From Enterococcus hermanniensis (GTDB lineage Bacteria; Bacillota; Bacilli; Lactobacillales; Enterococcaceae): a stretch of 64,000 nt of DNA. Position 1 is the stretch's first letter. The number at the start of each line of letters is the position of its first letter. Where the stretch lies: assembly GCF_001885945.1 (NCBI RefSeq), contig NZ_JXKQ01000010.1, positions 1-64,000 of the forward strand. The letters run 5' to 3'. Position numbers and translations under genes: made by a program. Shown here piece by piece: positions 19,900 through 33,193 of the stretch. A model generated the notes under the pieces. The model did no database searches. It saw only the letters and a list, made by a program, of their open reading frames with translations, and had not been told where the DNA came from.

Positions 19900-20034
19900 T
19901 TAAGCAGCAAGTACTTTTCTTCCTTTACGACGACGGCTTGCTAATACGCGACGGCCGTTTTTAGTGCTCATACGTTTACGGAATCCATGAACTTTTTGAC
20001 GTTTACGTTTATTTGGTTGATAAGTTCTTTTCAT
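19900..20034 (-). CDS. rpmH: 50S ribosomal protein L34
   Basis: A 44-residue protein beginning [20 protein letters not shown] and ending GRKVLAA, highly basic, as in all L34 proteins. It is too short for usual ORF cut-offs. The ATG follows GGAGGTG. It is the first gene left of the origin, divergent from dnaA, in the conserved rpmH-rnpA-yidC-jag order. Confidence 0.97.
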   Translation of the reverse strand: MKRTYQPNKRKRQKVHGFRKRMSTKNGRRVLASRRRKGRKVLAA

Positions 20035-20536
20035 TTAAAATACACCTCCATAACTAACTTTACATAGACATACCTGAATATTATAACGACTAGCACCCTA
20101 TTTTGTCAATCATCAAATATAAAAAAGAAAATTCTTTATCCACAATTTTTGGGGATAAAACAAGCTAGATTGTGTACAACAGTTTTCCACAAAAAAATAG
20201 ATTCTGTTTTTCTAGCCAGTTTTCCACAAAAACAAGCCCTTTGCATAAGTTATCAACAGGGTGGATAACTTATGTGCAAAACTCTTACTATCCTTTTCAT
20301 ACCAACCTCTATTTTTTAAGCTTTTTGTGACTATTCCAGAAAAAAACTTCACTTTTTAGAATTATGCACAAGTTTGTAAAAGGGACTTTTTCACCGTGTG
20401 TATATTATTTTGAATTTTTATACATTCTGTGGAAAAATAATTTATTTGTTTTATTCTAAGTTAGGTTGTGGAAAACTTATTGAAAAAATGATAAAGTAAA
20501 GCTATCTGAATTTTATTAAATTAGGAGGCGAATTAT
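20035..20536. other. oriC, left part: DnaA-box cluster upstream of dnaA
   Basis: No gene is present over 500 bases. DnaA boxes or close variants: TTATCCACA 20136-20144 (+), TTTTCCACA 20183-20191 (+) and 20220-20228 (+), TTATCAACA 20250-20258 (+), TTATCCACC 20260-20268 (-), TTATGCACA 20362-20370 (+), TTTTCCACA 20428-20436 (-) and 20467-20475 (-). The region is strongly AT-rich and lies between divergent rpmH and dnaA, as in other Firmicutes. Together with the cluster after dnaA it forms a bipartite origin. Confidence 0.93.
20240..20280. repeat. Imperfect inverted repeat within oriC
   Basis: TTTGCATAAGTTATC (20240-20254) faces GATAACTTATGTGCAAA (20264-20280); the right arm has two extra bases. 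Two DnaA-box-like sites lie inside it. Confidence 0.75.
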
Positions 20537-21862
20537 TTGACCTCATTAGACAATTTCTGGCAGGAATTAAAGGAACGCTACAAAGCGGACCTTAATCCTG
20601 CCAGTTATGATGCTTGGGTAGGCACAGCTAAACCATTAGCTTTAACAAATAATCAGTTAACAATTGAAGTAACAAGCGATTTACATAAGCGCTATTGGGA
20701 AAAACATTTAGCTGCTAAAATTGTAGAAATAGGGTTTAAAGTCACGGGGGATGAGATTATGCCTGTCTTTGTGACACCTGATGAGGCACCCGCAGTTAGC
20801 ATTACAGAAAAAGAAGAACCACCTAAAGTTGAAGTAACTAAGCGAGCAATGCTCAATCCCAAATACACATTTGATACATTTGTTATCGGGAAAGGTAACC
20901 AAATGGCGCACGCAGCTGCTTTAGTGGTCGCTGAAGAACCAGGATCTATTTACAATCCACTTTTCTTTTATGGAGGAGTTGGTTTGGGGAAAACTCACTT
21001 GATGCATGCAATCGGTCATCAAATGTTAGAAATCAATCCTGAGGCTAAAGTAAAATACGTTTCTAGTGAAACTTTTGCAAATGATTTTATTAACTCGATC
21101 AAAAATAAAACTTCTGAGGAATTTCGTCAGGAATATCGTAAAGTTGATTTGCTTTTAGTCGATGATATCCAATTTTTTGCAGATAAAGAAGCTACGCAAG
21201 AGGAATTTTTCCATACCTTTGAGAATCTATATAATGATAATAAACAAATCGTTTTAACTAGCGATCGTTTACCAAATGAAATTCCTAAACTGCAAGAACG
21301 TTTAGTTTCACGTTTTGCTTGGGGATTATCGGTAGATATTACACCTCCAGACCTTGAAACAAGAACGGCCATTTTACGAAAAAAGGCTCAAGCTGAAAAT
21401 TTAGAGATTCCAGATGATACGCTAAGTTACATTGCAGGCCAAATTGATTCTAATATCAGAGAATTAGAAGGAGCACTTGTTAGAGTTCAAGCTTTTGCTA
21501 CTATGAATAATGCTGATATTACTACGAGTATTGCTGCAGATGCATTGAAAAGCTTGAAGGGATCAAGTAATTCACAACTAACAATTACTACGATTCAAGA
21601 AGAAGTTGCGAAATTTTATCACATCCAAGTAAAAGACTTAAAAGGGAAGAAACGTGTAAAAGCGATTGTTGTACCACGCCAAATCGCTATGTATCTCTCG
21701 CGTGAAATGACCGAAAATTCACTACCAAAAATTGGTGCTGAATTTGGCGGAAAAGACCATACTACTGTCATTCATGCTCATGAAAAAATTAGTCATTTAG
21801 TTAAAACCGATAGCAGTATGCAGCAAGAAATCTCAGAAATTAAAAATTTGTTGTTAGGATAG
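20537..21862 (+). CDS. dnaA: Chromosomal replication initiator DnaA
   Basis: A 441-residue initiator. Domain I is at residues 1-80 and a short linker domain II follows. The AAA+ domain has Walker [11 protein letters not shown] and Walker [11 protein letters not shown], and domain IV has the DNA-binding [15 protein letters not shown] near the C-terminus. It starts at TTG behind TTAGGAGGCG. It is flanked on both sides by DnaA-box clusters, which can also mediate autorepression. Confidence 0.98.
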   Translation: MTSLDNFWQELKERYKADLNPASYDAWVGTAKPLALTNNQLTIEVTSDLHKRYWEKHLAAKIVEIGFKVTGDEIMPVFVTPDEAPAVSITEKEEPPKVEVTKRAMLNPKYTFDTFVIGKGNQMAHAAALVVAEEPGSIYNPLFFYGGVGLGKTHLMHAIGHQMLEINPEAKVKYVSSETFANDFINSIKNKTSEEFRQEYRKVDLLLVDDIQFFADKEATQEEFFHTFENLYNDNKQIVLTSDRLPNEIPKLQERLVSRFAWGLSVDITPPDLETRTAILRKKAQAENLEIPDDTLSYIAGQIDSNIRELEGALVRVQAFATMNNADITTSIAADALKSLKGSSNSQLTITTIQEEVAKFYHIQVKDLKGKKRVKAIVVPRQIAMYLSREMTENSLPKIGAEFGGKDHTTVIHAHEKISHLVKTDSSMQQEISEIKNLLLG

Positions 21863-21864
21863 TA

Positions 21865-21957
21865 TGTGGAAAACACTAAAAATAAGAATGGATTTATCCA
21901 CACACTTTCCACAAGTGGAAAACCTTTCAGCACAATCTTTAGATAGACTTTTCCACA
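21865..21957. other. oriC, right part: DnaA-box cluster between dnaA and dnaN
   Basis: TGTGGAAAA 21865-21873 (-), TTATCCACA 21894-21902 (+), CTTTCCACA 21905-21913 (+), AGTGGAAAA 21914-21922 (-), TTTTCCACA 21949-21957 (+). Five sites or variants within 93 bases. Confidence 0.9.
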
Positions 21958-21970
21958 AGATTAACAGCAC

Positions 21971-22010
21971 CTACTACTTATATTACTTATATTATTAAAT
22001 AAATAAAAAG
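21971..22010 (+). other. DnaA-trio and AT-rich unwinding element candidate
   Basis: After the last DnaA box and a short GC-containing spacer the sequence CTACTACTTATATTACTTAT (21971-21990) gives, on the other strand read 3' to 5', successive GAT/GAA/AAT-type triplets as in the Bacillus DnaA-trio, followed by pure AT sequence. This is the most likely place of initial duplex opening. Confidence 0.78.
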
Positions 22011-22020
22011 GAGTTTCACC

Positions 22021-23151
22021 ATGAAATTTACAATCAACCGTGCTCGTTTCATTCAAGAATTACAAACAGTTCAACGTGCTATTTCGACGAAAACAACCAT
22101 TCCAATCCTTACTGGAGTAAAGATTGAATTAAATAATGATGGATTAAACTTAACAGGGAGTAATGCAGATATTTCGATCGAAACATTTTTAGCTACAGAA
22201 GATGAAAAAGCAGAATTAAGAATTGCTGAAATTGGAACGATCGTATTGCAAGCACGCTTCTTTAGCGAAATTATTCGCCGTTTACCAGAAACAACATTTA
22301 CTTTAGAAGTTCAAGAAAATCATCAAGTTTTGATTACTTCCGGAGCAGCACATTTTACAGTTAATGGTTTAGATGCGGACAATTATCCACACTTGCCTGT
22401 AGTGGAAGAACAAAATCAATTAAAAATACCTGTCCACATGTTGACAAAATTGATTAGTGAAACTGTTTTTTCTGTATCTCAACATGAAAGCCGTCCAATT
22501 CTTACAGGGGTACATTTTACGATGACCAACGACCAATTATTGGCTGTTGCAACCGATTCGCATCGTCTAAGTCAACGTATCGTGCCAGTAGAGAATGCCA
22601 ATAAAGACTTCGATATTGTTATTCCAGGGAAAAGCTTGGTCGAATTATCTCGTTCGTTGTCTGACGAGGAGGCTGAAGTGGAGATTAGTATCATGGAAAA
22701 CCAAGTATTGTTTAAAACACCCACGATGTATTTCTACTCACGTCTGCTAGAAGGGAATTATCCTGACACAAATCGTTTAATTCCAACTAGTTTTAATACA
22801 GAATTGGTATTCTCAGTCCCAACATTTTTAGCTGCAATTGAACGAGCATCATTATTGTCTCATGAAGGTCGAAATAATATTGTACGTTTAGCAATCAGTG
22901 ATAATTCTGTTATTTTATATGGTAATTCACCTGAAATTGGTAAAGTAGAAGAAGAATTAGTCTATGAACAGGTCAGTGGTGATCCGTTAGAAATTTCTTT
23001 CAATCCAGATTATATGAAAGATGCTTTACGTGCTTTTGGCGATATGAATATCAAAATCCAATTTATTTCTTCAATTCGTCCGTTCACTTTGGAACCAAGT
23101 GAGGGAGATGTTTCCTTTATTCAATTGATCACACCGGTTCGAACAAATTAA
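22021..23151 (+). CDS. dnaN: DNA polymerase III beta subunit (sliding clamp)
   Basis: A 376-residue protein of three similar clamp domains (about 1-120, 128-245, 250-376). It begins MKFTINRARFIQELQTVQRAIS and ends with the typical PVRTN tail. AAAGGAG lies 9 bases before the ATG. It tethers polymerase to DNA. It is followed by a long hairpin terminator, so yaaA-recF are transcribed from a separate promoter. Confidence 0.98.
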   Translation: MKFTINRARFIQELQTVQRAISTKTTIPILTGVKIELNNDGLNLTGSNADISIETFLATEDEKAELRIAEIGTIVLQARFFSEIIRRLPETTFTLEVQENHQVLITSGAAHFTVNGLDADNYPHLPVVEEQNQLKIPVHMLTKLISETVFSVSQHESRPILTGVHFTMTNDQLLAVATDSHRLSQRIVPVENANKDFDIVIPGKSLVELSRSLSDEEAEVEISIMENQVLFKTPTMYFYSRLLEGNYPDTNRLIPTSFNTELVFSVPTFLAAIERASLLSHEGRNNIVRLAISDNSVILYGNSPEIGKVEEELVYEQVSGDPLEISFNPDYMKDALRAFGDMNIKIQFISSIRPFTLEPSEGDVSFIQLITPVRTN

Positions 23152-23211
23152 ACTGTCTAAATTATAAGTTTCATGAAAAGAATAAAAAATTATGTAAAAG
23201 TTAATTTTGCT

Positions 23212-23255
23212 GTAAAAGGTCTTAAAATCGATTTTAAGGCCTTTTACTTTTTTTT
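23212..23255 (+). terminator. Terminator after dnaN
   Basis: GTAAAAGG and CTTAAAATC pair with their complements to give a stem of about 17 bp (23212-23247), followed by a run of T. Confidence 0.9.
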
Positions 23256-23313
23256 GAGTAATTTAAATAAAACAAGCTAAAACTTCTTATATCGTAAAAT
23301 ATAACGAGTTAAT

Positions 23314-23342
23314 TTGTTTTATCCGTAAAAAAAAGGTATAAT
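23314..23342 (+). promoter_or_regulatory. Promoter of yaaA-recF-gyrB-gyrA
   Basis: TTGTTT (23314-23319), 17 bases, TATAAT (23337-23342), about 30 bases before the first start codon. Confidence 0.75.
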
Positions 23343-23372
23343 AAAGTAGTGTTTCTAGCATGAAAATGAGGG

Positions 23373-23607
23373 ATGAATGTGAAACAGAAAGTTTTTTTAG
23401 AAACGGAGTTCATGACGCTAGGCCAGCTGCTTAAAGAAGTCAATGTGATTTCTAGTGGAGGACAAGCGAAATGGTTTTTAGCGGAAGAAACAGTCTTTGT
23501 AGATGGTGAGTTAGAAAATCGCCGTGGCCGAAAGCTCTATCCAGGAATGATGATTGAGATTCCTGAGGTAGGAACTTTTTTTATGGTCAAAAATAGGACA
23601 GAAAATA

Positions 23608-23621
<14 letters not shown>
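23373..23621 (+). CDS. yaaA: S4-domain RNA-binding protein YaaA/RlbA
   Basis: An 82-residue S4-like protein (TLGQLLKEVNVISSGGQAKWFL then VFVDGELENRRGRKLYPGMMI) normally found between dnaN and recF. GAGGG precedes two candidate starts, ATG 23373 and GTG 23379; spacing fits GTG slightly better. The stop overlaps recF by 14 bases. It is proposed to be a ribosome-assembly factor; the exact role is uncertain. Confidence 0.92.
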
Positions 23622-26675
<3,054 letters not shown>

Positions 26676-26689
26676 TGAGGAGGATCATT

Positions 26690-29188
26690 TTGGAAGATCG
26701 AAGAGAAAATATACATGACGTCAATCTAAGCAGTGAAATGCGAGAATCCTTCATTGATTATGCAATGAGCGTTATTGTGGCACGGGCCTTACCTGACGTA
26801 AGAGATGGATTGAAACCTGTACACCGTCGTATTTTATATGGAATGAATGAATTAGGCGTCACCCCCGATAAACCACATAAAAAATCAGCCCGAATCGTTG
26901 GGGATGTTATGGGTAAATATCATCCACATGGTGATAGTGCAATCTACGAATCTATGGTACGGATGGCACAAAGTTTTAGCTACCGTAATATGTTGGTGGA
27001 TGGTCATGGTAACTTTGGCTCTGTAGATGGTGATGGAGCTGCGGCGATGCGGTATACCGAAGCTCGTTTAAGCAAGATTGCAATGGAAATGTTGCGCGAT
27101 ATCAATAAAGATACTGTAGACTTCCATGGAAATTATGATGATAGTGAACGTGAACCTGATGTACTACCAGCTCGTTTTCCTAACCTATTAGTCAATGGTG
27201 CAACAGGTATTGCAGTTGGGATGGCAACAAATATCCCACCGCACAACTTGAGAGAAGTGATTGCCGGGATTGAATTATTAATGGAAAATCCTGAAGTAAC
27301 AACACAAGAATTAATGGAAGTAATTCCGGGACCAGATTTTCCAACGGGTGGTCTAGTTATGGGGAAATCTGGGATTCGTAGAGCTTACGAAACCGGAAAA
27401 GGTTCAATCACAGTTCGGGCTAAAATTGAAATTGAAGAACAAAAAAATGGTAAAGAACGAATTATTGTAACTGAATTACCTTATATGGTAAATAAAGCAA
27501 AACTAATTGAACGTATCTCTGAATTACACCGCGATAAACGAGTGGAAGGTATTACAGATCTACGGGATGAATCTTCTCGTGAAGGTATGCGGATTGTTAT
27601 TGAGGTTCGTCGAGATGTTAGTGCGTCAGTGATTTTAAATAATCTATACAAAATGACTTCTTTACAAACGTCATTTAGTTTTAATATGTTAGCAATCGAA
27701 AAAGGTGTTCCACGCATTCTTAATTTGAAACAAATTTTAGAAAATTATGTCGAACATCAAAAAATCGTTATTACTCGTCGAACAATTTTTGATAAGAAAA
27801 AAGCTGAAGCACGTGCTCATATTCTTGAAGGTTTGCGAATTGCTTTGGATCATATTGATGAAATTATTGCGACGATTCGTAGTTCTGCTTCTGATGATAT
27901 TGCCAAAGCTACATTGATTGAGCGTTTTGAATTGTCAGATCGTCAAGCACAAGCTATCTTGGATATGCGTCTACGCCGTTTAACAGGCTTAGAGCGTGAG
28001 AAAATCGAAAATGAATACCAAGAGTTATTAAAAACGATTCGTGACTTAGAAGACATTTTAGCGCGTCCTGAGCGTGTAATAGAAATTATACTGACTGAAT
28101 TAGCCGAAATTGCGGTTAAATTTGGTGATGATCGCCGTACAGAATTACTTGTCGGTGAAGTATTAAGTCTGGAAGATGAAGATTTAATTGAAGAAGAAGA
28201 TGTTGTGATCACATTAACGAATAATGGCTATATCAAACGATTGGCTTCTACTGAATTTCGTTCACAACGTCGCGGTGGTCGTGGTGTTCAAGGAATGGGG
28301 ATTCACAACGATGACTTCGTGAAGAATTTAGTATCATGTTCAACACATGATACACTATTGTTCTTTACTAACAGTGGTCGAGTTTACCGTGCAAAAGGCT
28401 ATGAAATACCTGAATACGGTCGGACAGCTAAAGGAATACCGATTATCAACTTGTTGGGAATCGATTCGAGTGAGACTGTTCAAGCCGTAATCGCAGTAAA
28501 TGGTCAGGCAGAAGATGGGCATTTCCTATTTTTTGTTACGAAGAAAGGTACTGTTAAAAGAACAACTGTTACAGCCTTTTCAAATATACGTGCCAATGGA
28601 TTGATCGCGATTGGATTACGCGAAGGCGATGAACTAGTGAATGTTATGTCCACTGAGGGAGCTGAAACAATCATTATCGGCACACACGCTGGATATTCTG
28701 TAACCTTTAAAGAAGCAGCCGTTCGTGATATGGGCCGTACTGCTAGCGGTGTCCGCGGAATTCGTTTACGCGAGGAAGATTATGTGATCGGTTCAGCTGT
28801 TTTGAAAGAGGATCAAGAAGTATTGGTTATTACTGAAAAGGGCTACGGTAAACGAACGAAAGCCTCTGAATATCCAATCAAAGGACGTGGCGGTAAAGGT
28901 ATTAAAACAGCTAACGTTAAAGAAAAAAATGGTCCGTTAGCTGGTTTATCTGCAGTTAACGGAGATGAAGATATCTTATTGATCACGGACAAAGGCGTTA
29001 TCATTCGTTTTAATGTTGCTGGGGTTTCTCAAACGGGTCGAGCAACATTGGGAGTCCGTCTAATGAAGATGGAAGAGAATACGAAAGTAGTCACTATGGC
29101 AATCGTAGACAAAGAAGACGAAGAAGTTAATGCATTGGAAGAAACAATCGTAGTTGAAGAAACAAAAAATGAAACAGAATCAGAATAA
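26690..29188 (+). CDS. gyrA: DNA gyrase subunit A
   Basis: An 832-residue breakage-reunion subunit with catalytic Tyr in [11 protein letters not shown], six C-terminal beta-pinwheel repeats (about 500-800) including the GyrA box [10 protein letters not shown], and an acidic tail. The start is a TTG at 26690 with AGGAGG 6 bases upstream; the reading frame open from 26675 overlaps the Shine-Dalgarno. The quinolone-resistance region [11 protein letters not shown] has the wild-type Ser and Glu. Confidence 0.97.
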   Translation: MEDRRENIHDVNLSSEMRESFIDYAMSVIVARALPDVRDGLKPVHRRILYGMNELGVTPDKPHKKSARIVGDVMGKYHPHGDSAIYESMVRMAQSFSYRNMLVDGHGNFGSVDGDGAAAMRYTEARLSKIAMEMLRDINKDTVDFHGNYDDSEREPDVLPARFPNLLVNGATGIAVGMATNIPPHNLREVIAGIELLMENPEVTTQELMEVIPGPDFPTGGLVMGKSGIRRAYETGKGSITVRAKIEIEEQKNGKERIIVTELPYMVNKAKLIERISELHRDKRVEGITDLRDESSREGMRIVIEVRRDVSASVILNNLYKMTSLQTSFSFNMLAIEKGVPRILNLKQILENYVEHQKIVITRRTIFDKKKAEARAHILEGLRIALDHIDEIIATIRSSASDDIAKATLIERFELSDRQAQAILDMRLRRLTGLEREKIENEYQELLKTIRDLEDILARPERVIEIILTELAEIAVKFGDDRRTELLVGEVLSLEDEDLIEEEDVVITLTNNGYIKRLASTEFRSQRRGGRGVQGMGIHNDDFVKNLVSCSTHDTLLFFTNSGRVYRAKGYEIPEYGRTAKGIPIINLLGIDSSETVQAVIAVNGQAEDGHFLFFVTKKGTVKRTTVTAFSNIRANGLIAIGLREGDELVNVMSTEGAETIIIGTHAGYSVTFKEAAVRDMGRTASGVRGIRLREEDYVIGSAVLKEDQEVLVITEKGYGKRTKASEYPIKGRGGKGIKTANVKEKNGPLAGLSAVNGDEDILLITDKGVIIRFNVAGVSQTGRATLGVRLMKMEENTKVVTMAIVDKEDEEVNALEETIVVEETKNETESE

Positions 29189-29200
29189 AATAAAGTAATC

Positions 29201-29232
29201 AAAAAGAGTTGGGTATAATCTCAACTCTTTTT
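29201..29232 (+). terminator. Terminator after gyrA
   Basis: AAAAAGAGTTG (29201-29211) pairs with CAACTCTTTTT (29222-29232) across a 10-base loop; the right arm supplies the T run. Confidence 0.82.
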
Positions 29233-29254
29233 CGTAATTTAAGTAAAGAAACAG

Positions 29255-29283
29255 TTGATTTTTGAAAATCAATTCTGTATAAT
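29255..29283 (+). promoter_or_regulatory. Promoter of rpsF-ssb-rpsR
   Basis: TTGATT (29255-29260), 17 bases, TATAAT (29278-29283). Confidence 0.82.
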
Positions 29284-29321
29284 TGGTATTTGTGAGTAGT
29301 CTAGAAAAATTTTAGATCGCT

Positions 29322-29366
29322 CTCCTTGCTCTTAAGAAATTTAAGAGCCTTATAGTCCATAGGGAG
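29322..29366 (+). promoter_or_regulatory. Structured rpsF leader, possible S6:S18 autoregulatory element
   Basis: GCTCTTAA (29328-29335) pairs with TTAAGAGC (29341-29348), and CTCC (29322-29325) can pair with GGAG of the rpsF ribosome site (29363-29366). Leaders of rpsF operons are known to bind the S6:S18 complex; this one could hide the ribosome site. The fold was judged by eye only. Confidence 0.5.
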
Positions 29367-29376
29367 GTGAAAATCA

Positions 29377-29679
29377 ATGAGTCAAAATACGAAGTATGAA
29401 ATCACATACATTATTCGTCCGAACATTGATGAAGAAGCAAAAACTGCTTTAGTAGAACGTTTCGATACAATTTTGAAAGATAATGGCGCTGAAATTATCG
29501 ATTCAAAAGATTGGGAAAAACGCCGTTTCGCTTACGAAATGAACGGATTCCGTGAAGGCATCTACCATATCGTCAATGTAACTGCGCCAACAACAGCTAG
29601 TGCAGTTAACGAATTCGATCGTCTTGCAAAAATCAATGACGGTATTATCCGTCACATGATCGTTAAGATTGAAGAATAA
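29377..29679 (+). CDS. rpsF: 30S ribosomal protein S6
   Basis: A 100-residue protein of the S6 fold ([16 protein letters not shown] at the start, [19 protein letters not shown]-like core, here [20 protein letters not shown]). GGGAGGTG precedes the ATG. It binds S18 in the 30S platform and heads the rpsF-ssb-rpsR operon. A perfect parS starts one base after its stop codon. Confidence 0.98.
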   Translation: MSQNTKYEITYIIRPNIDEEAKTALVERFDTILKDNGAEIIDSKDWEKRRFAYEMNGFREGIYHIVNVTAPTTASAVNEFDRLAKINDGIIRHMIVKIEE

Positions 29680-29680
29680 T

Positions 29681-29696
29681 TGTTTCACGTGAAACA
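29681..29696. promoter_or_regulatory. parS site (perfect consensus)
   Basis: TGTTTCACGTGAAACA exactly matches the Spo0J/ParB site. It lies in the short gap between rpsF and ssb, about 9 kb right of oriC. Confidence 0.96.
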
Positions 29697-29723
29697 ATTG
29701 ACGAGAAAGGAGCTGGCTTTACT

Positions 29724-30233
29724 TTGATTAATAATGTTGTATTAGTTGGTCGTTTAACAAAGGATCCTGATTTACGTTATACAGCAAATGGTACAGGAGT
29801 AGCGACGTTTACATTAGCGGTGAATCGTAATTTTACGAATCAAAGTGGTAATCGTGAAGCAGACTTTATCAATTGTGTGATTTGGCGGAAATCGGCAGAA
29901 ACTTTAGCAAATTATGCGCGCAAGGGAACTCTTTTAGGTGTAACTGGCCGTATCCAAACCAGAAATTATGAAAATCAGCAAGGGCAACGTGTCTATGTGA
30001 CAGAAGTTGTTGCTGAAAACTTCCAGTTATTGGAATCTCGTTCTGCAAACGAACAACGTCAACAGAACCCAAGTTCTAATGATGACAGTTTCCAAAGCGG
30101 AGGAAATAATTTTAACAACAATTATAATCAATCCTCTCAGTCAGCTAAGAACACTATGCCTGACTTCGATCGAGATTCAGATCCATTTAGTGGGTCCTCA
30201 ATCGACATTTCAGATGATGATTTACCATTCTAA
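29724..30233 (+). CDS. ssb: Single-stranded DNA-binding protein
   Basis: A 169-residue SSB. The OB fold covers residues 1-110 ([19 protein letters not shown]). A Gln/Asn/Ser-rich disordered linker (about 112-155) and the acidic tip ISDDDLPF that recruits repair partners follow. The start is TTG behind AAAGGAG. It lies between rpsF and rpsR, the usual Firmicutes order. Confidence 0.98.
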   Translation: MINNVVLVGRLTKDPDLRYTANGTGVATFTLAVNRNFTNQSGNREADFINCVIWRKSAETLANYARKGTLLGVTGRIQTRNYENQQGQRVYVTEVVAENFQLLESRSANEQRQQNPSSNDDSFQSGGNNFNNNYNQSSQSAKNTMPDFDRDSDPFSGSSIDISDDDLPF

Positions 30234-30256
30234 CAATTGAATAGGAGGGAAACGGA

Positions 30257-30490
30257 ATGGCACAACAAAGAAGAGGTCGCAAACGTCGTAAAGTAGACTA
30301 TATTGCTGCTAATCATATCGAATACATCGATTATAAAGATATTGAATTATTAAAACGTTTCATCAGCGAACGTGGTAAAATTTTACCTCGTCGTGTAACT
30401 GGAACAAGCGCTAAAAACCAACGTAAATTAACGATCGCTATTAAACGCGCTCGTATCATGGGCTTACTAGCATTTGTTTCTGAAGAGTAA
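30257..30490 (+). CDS. rpsR: 30S ribosomal protein S18
   Basis: A 77-residue basic protein ([20 protein letters not shown], then [20 protein letters not shown]). It is an S6 partner and last gene of the operon. The ribosome site is AGGAGGG. Confidence 0.98.
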   Translation: MAQQRRGRKRRKVDYIAANHIEYIDYKDIELLKRFISERGKILPRRVTGTSAKNQRKLTIAIKRARIMGLLAFVSEE

Positions 30491-30500
30491 AATATAAGTA

Positions 30501-30532
30501 AAAAAAGACTTCATTTTATGAAGTCTTTTTTT
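30501..30532 (+). terminator. Terminator after rpsR
   Basis: AAAAAAGACTTCA pairs with TGAAGTCTTTTTT (30501-30532). It abuts a parS-like site at 30533. Confidence 0.9.
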
Positions 30533-30548
30533 TGTTTCACGTGAAACT
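30533..30548. promoter_or_regulatory. parS site (one mismatch)
   Basis: TGTTTCACGTGAAACT, with only the last base departing from consensus, about 840 bases from the perfect parS. Confidence 0.9.
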
Positions 30549-30653
30549 TTTGAAAAGTCGCTTACAAAAGGAGATTGTGATAGAATTAATCTGTTAACCA
30601 ATGTATTCTTTTTTATATACACTGTTTTATAAAAATGAGTGAGGAGGTTTTAA

Positions 30654-32618
30654 ATGGAAAAGACTTCATGGATAAAGTGGTCAGCATTTTTTGTAGGATT
30701 ATTGATCATTCAAATAGTTGCAATCTTTTTTTTATCAGCCAATTATTTAACTGCTGGAATTGTTATATTAATTGATTTGATATTATGGATATATGTCGTA
30801 ATTTTGCGGAAACATATCGAGTTAAATAATCAACAAAGGATTCAGTATGCATCACGAAGAGCGCAAGAAGCACTTGAATATGTATCTAATGATATGCCTG
30901 TTGGAATTATTGCATGGGATGAAAATCATTTGTTTACTTGGATGAATCCTGCTATAAGTAAAAAAATCCAAGATTTGTCTGAAGCTGACCAACAAGACAT
31001 GATAAATGAATTACTTCAGCGTGCTGAAAAGGGAAAAACAGTCTATAAAATTGATAGTATTCTTTATCATTTTGAAATAGATATAGAGAAAAAAATTGTC
31101 TATTTAATTGATGTGACAAAAGAGTATGCTTTAGAAAATAGAGAGAAGCAGCAACAAGCAGTAGTGGGAATTCTTTCCGTAGACAACTACGATGATGTCA
31201 TCGATCGTCGGGACGACAAGGAAGTTTCGAATCTGAATTCATTTATTACAACAATTATTTCTGATTGGATGGATTCGTATCAAATATTTTATAAGCGAGT
31301 GAATGCCGAACGATTTTATATCTTTGCTCGGTATAATGACTTAGAGAAAATGATTGAAAATAATTTTGATCTTTTAGAACATATTCGAGCTTCAGCTGAA
31401 AAACAAGGTATGTTAATCACGATTAGTATGGGTATTAGCTATGGTGATGAATCATTAGAAAAAATCGGGGATGAAGCACAAAATAATTTGGATATTGCAT
31501 TAGTTCGTGGTGGAGATCAGGTTGTTGTAAAAAATGCTGCGAAAGATCAAAAACCAATTTTTTATGGTGGAAATTCCGCTAGCGCTGCTAAACGAACCCG
31601 TGTCCGATCACGGGCAATGTCCACAGCATTAAAAAATGTATTTAATCAAACCGGAAACGTCTATGTGATGGGCCATCGCTTTCCTGATATGGATGCTATT
31701 GGTTCTGCTTTCGGAGTCGCATGTCTTGCGCGTTACTATGATAAAAATGTTCAAGTGGTGATTAATGAAAACGAAACAATTCCTGATGTAGATCGCTGTT
31801 TAGCTGAAATTCATGAAAATAGCGAGTTAGAGAATTTAGTAATTTCACCTGATGTGGCTAAGAAACAGCGTAAAGCGGGCGACTTATTAGTAATGGTAGA
31901 TTATCATCGACCATCATTATCAATTGATCAAGAATTATATGAACAATTTGAAAATATTGTTATTATTGATCACCATCGTAGAGGAGAAGAGTTTCCTGAG
32001 CAATCATTACTAACATATATCGAATCTTCCGCATCTTCGACTTCAGAGCTAGTGACAGAATTGATTCAATTTAAGAGCAGCGAAGGGCGGCAGATGAGTA
32101 AAATGGAAGCGACTCTTTTGTTAGCTGGTATTACGGTAGATACTAAAAATTTTGCTGTTCGAACGACTGCACGTACATTTGATGTCGCTAGTTATTTAAA
32201 AACTTGTGGTGCAGATGCTTCTTTAGTACAATATTTACTAAGTACAGATATTCAATCTTACTTAGAAATCAGTAAGTTAATAGGGGCTAGTGATTACGTT
32301 AGAGATGATATCGTTGTTACTACAGGAACAGATGACCAAGGATATGATAGTGTAACCGCAGCTAAAACAGCAGATACATTATTATCTATGGTTGATATAA
32401 ACGCAGCATTCGTCATTATTAAAAGAACAGATGGAGTTATTGCGATCAGTGCAAGAAGTTCTGGGACGATAAATGTCCAAATAGTGATGGAAGCATTAGG
32501 CGGTGGAGGACATTTTACGAATGCAGCCACACAGCTTAAAGATAGTACTATCGCAGAAGCAAAAGAACAATTATTGTGTGCGATTAATAAACAGTTAACG
32601 GAGGGGACAGAAGAATGA
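30654..32618 (+). CDS. gdpP: Cyclic-di-AMP phosphodiesterase GdpP
   Basis: A 654-residue membrane protein: two N-terminal membrane segments (about 8-55), a degenerate PAS domain (about 80-150), a degenerate GGDEF domain (about 170-300, with GGDQ only) and a DHH/DHHA1 domain (about 335-650) with [22 protein letters not shown] and IIDHHRR metal ligands. The final GGGGHF marks DHHA1. It hydrolyses c-di-AMP to pApA, lowering the signal that governs potassium and osmolyte uptake. It overlaps rplI by 4 bases. Its substrate links it to the BusR-BusA system at 57.2-61 kb. Confidence 0.95.
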   Translation: MEKTSWIKWSAFFVGLLIIQIVAIFFLSANYLTAGIVILIDLILWIYVVILRKHIELNNQQRIQYASRRAQEALEYVSNDMPVGIIAWDENHLFTWMNPAISKKIQDLSEADQQDMINELLQRAEKGKTVYKIDSILYHFEIDIEKKIVYLIDVTKEYALENREKQQQAVVGILSVDNYDDVIDRRDDKEVSNLNSFITTIISDWMDSYQIFYKRVNAERFYIFARYNDLEKMIENNFDLLEHIRASAEKQGMLITISMGISYGDESLEKIGDEAQNNLDIALVRGGDQVVVKNAAKDQKPIFYGGNSASAAKRTRVRSRAMSTALKNVFNQTGNVYVMGHRFPDMDAIGSAFGVACLARYYDKNVQVVINENETIPDVDRCLAEIHENSELENLVISPDVAKKQRKAGDLLVMVDYHRPSLSIDQELYEQFENIVIIDHHRRGEEFPEQSLLTYIESSASSTSELVTELIQFKSSEGRQMSKMEATLLLAGITVDTKNFAVRTTARTFDVASYLKTCGADASLVQYLLSTDIQSYLEISKLIGASDYVRDDIVVTTGTDDQGYDSVTAAKTADTLLSMVDINAAFVIIKRTDGVIAISARSSGTINVQIVMEALGGGGHFTNAATQLKDSTIAEAKEQLLCAINKQLTEGTEE

Positions 32619-33067
32619 AAGTAATTTTCTTACAAGATGTCAAAGGTAAAGGTAAAAAGGGAGATGTCAAAGAAGTCCCAACAGGATATGCACAAAACTT
32701 TTTACTAAAAAATAATTTAGCAAAAGAAGCTACTAGAAGTAGTATCTCTGAATTAAGTGGACAAAAAAAAGCTCAAGACAAAAAAGCAGCAGAGGTTTTA
32801 GCAGAAGCCAAAGAGCTAGCCGCATTCTTGGCAAAAGAAGATACAGTAGTTGAAATCAAAGCTAAAGGCGGCGAAGATGGTCGGTTATTCGGTTCGATCC
32901 CTTCAAAACAAATCGCAGAAGGCTTGAAAAAACAATATGATTTAAAAATTGATAAACGTAAAATTGAATTGGAAAATCCGATTCGGACATTAGGCTATAC
33001 AAAAGTTCCGGTCAAACTTCATAGTGAAGTAGAAGGAATAATCAATGTACACGTGGTTGAAGAATAA
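32615..33067 (+). CDS. rplI: 50S ribosomal protein L9
   Basis: A 150-residue protein with the typical N-terminal [20 protein letters not shown] and long helix linking to the C-terminal domain. It overlaps gdpP (ATGA), an arrangement conserved in Firmicutes. It binds 23S rRNA near L1. Confidence 0.97.
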   Translation: MKVIFLQDVKGKGKKGDVKEVPTGYAQNFLLKNNLAKEATRSSISELSGQKKAQDKKAAEVLAEAKELAAFLAKEDTVVEIKAKGGEDGRLFGSIPSKQIAEGLKKQYDLKIDKRKIELENPIRTLGYTKVPVKLHSEVEGIINVHVVEE

Positions 33068-33082
33068 TTAATCTGATAAATA

Positions 33083-33138
33083 AAAGAGTATGAGCGTTTT
33101 TTGAGATTTCAACTAACACTCATGCTCTTATTTTTATT
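33083..33138 (+). terminator. Terminator after rplI
   Basis: AAGAGTATGAG pairs with CTCATGCTCTT (one G-T pair) around a longer loop, followed by ATTTTTATT. Confidence 0.75.
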
Positions 33139-33165
33139 GTATTTATCAGATAGATTTTGTAAAAT
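33137..33165 (+). promoter_or_regulatory. Promoter of the replicative helicase gene
   Basis: TTGTAT (33137-33142), 17 bases, TAAAAT (33160-33165), about 28 bases before the ATG. Confidence 0.68.
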
Positions 33166-33193
33166 AGATGGACGAAGAGGAGCGTAAATAGAC

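Noticed and set aside
19710-19964. 84-residue plus-strand frame across rnpA and rpmH
   Set aside because: It is antisense to two certain genes and includes the terminator.
20171-20179. TGTGTACAA as a DnaA box in oriC
   Set aside because: Two mismatches to TTATNCACA in the core; not counted.
26690-29188. Quinolone-resistance change in GyrA
   Set aside because: The Ser and Glu of the resistance region are wild type in HGDSAIYE.
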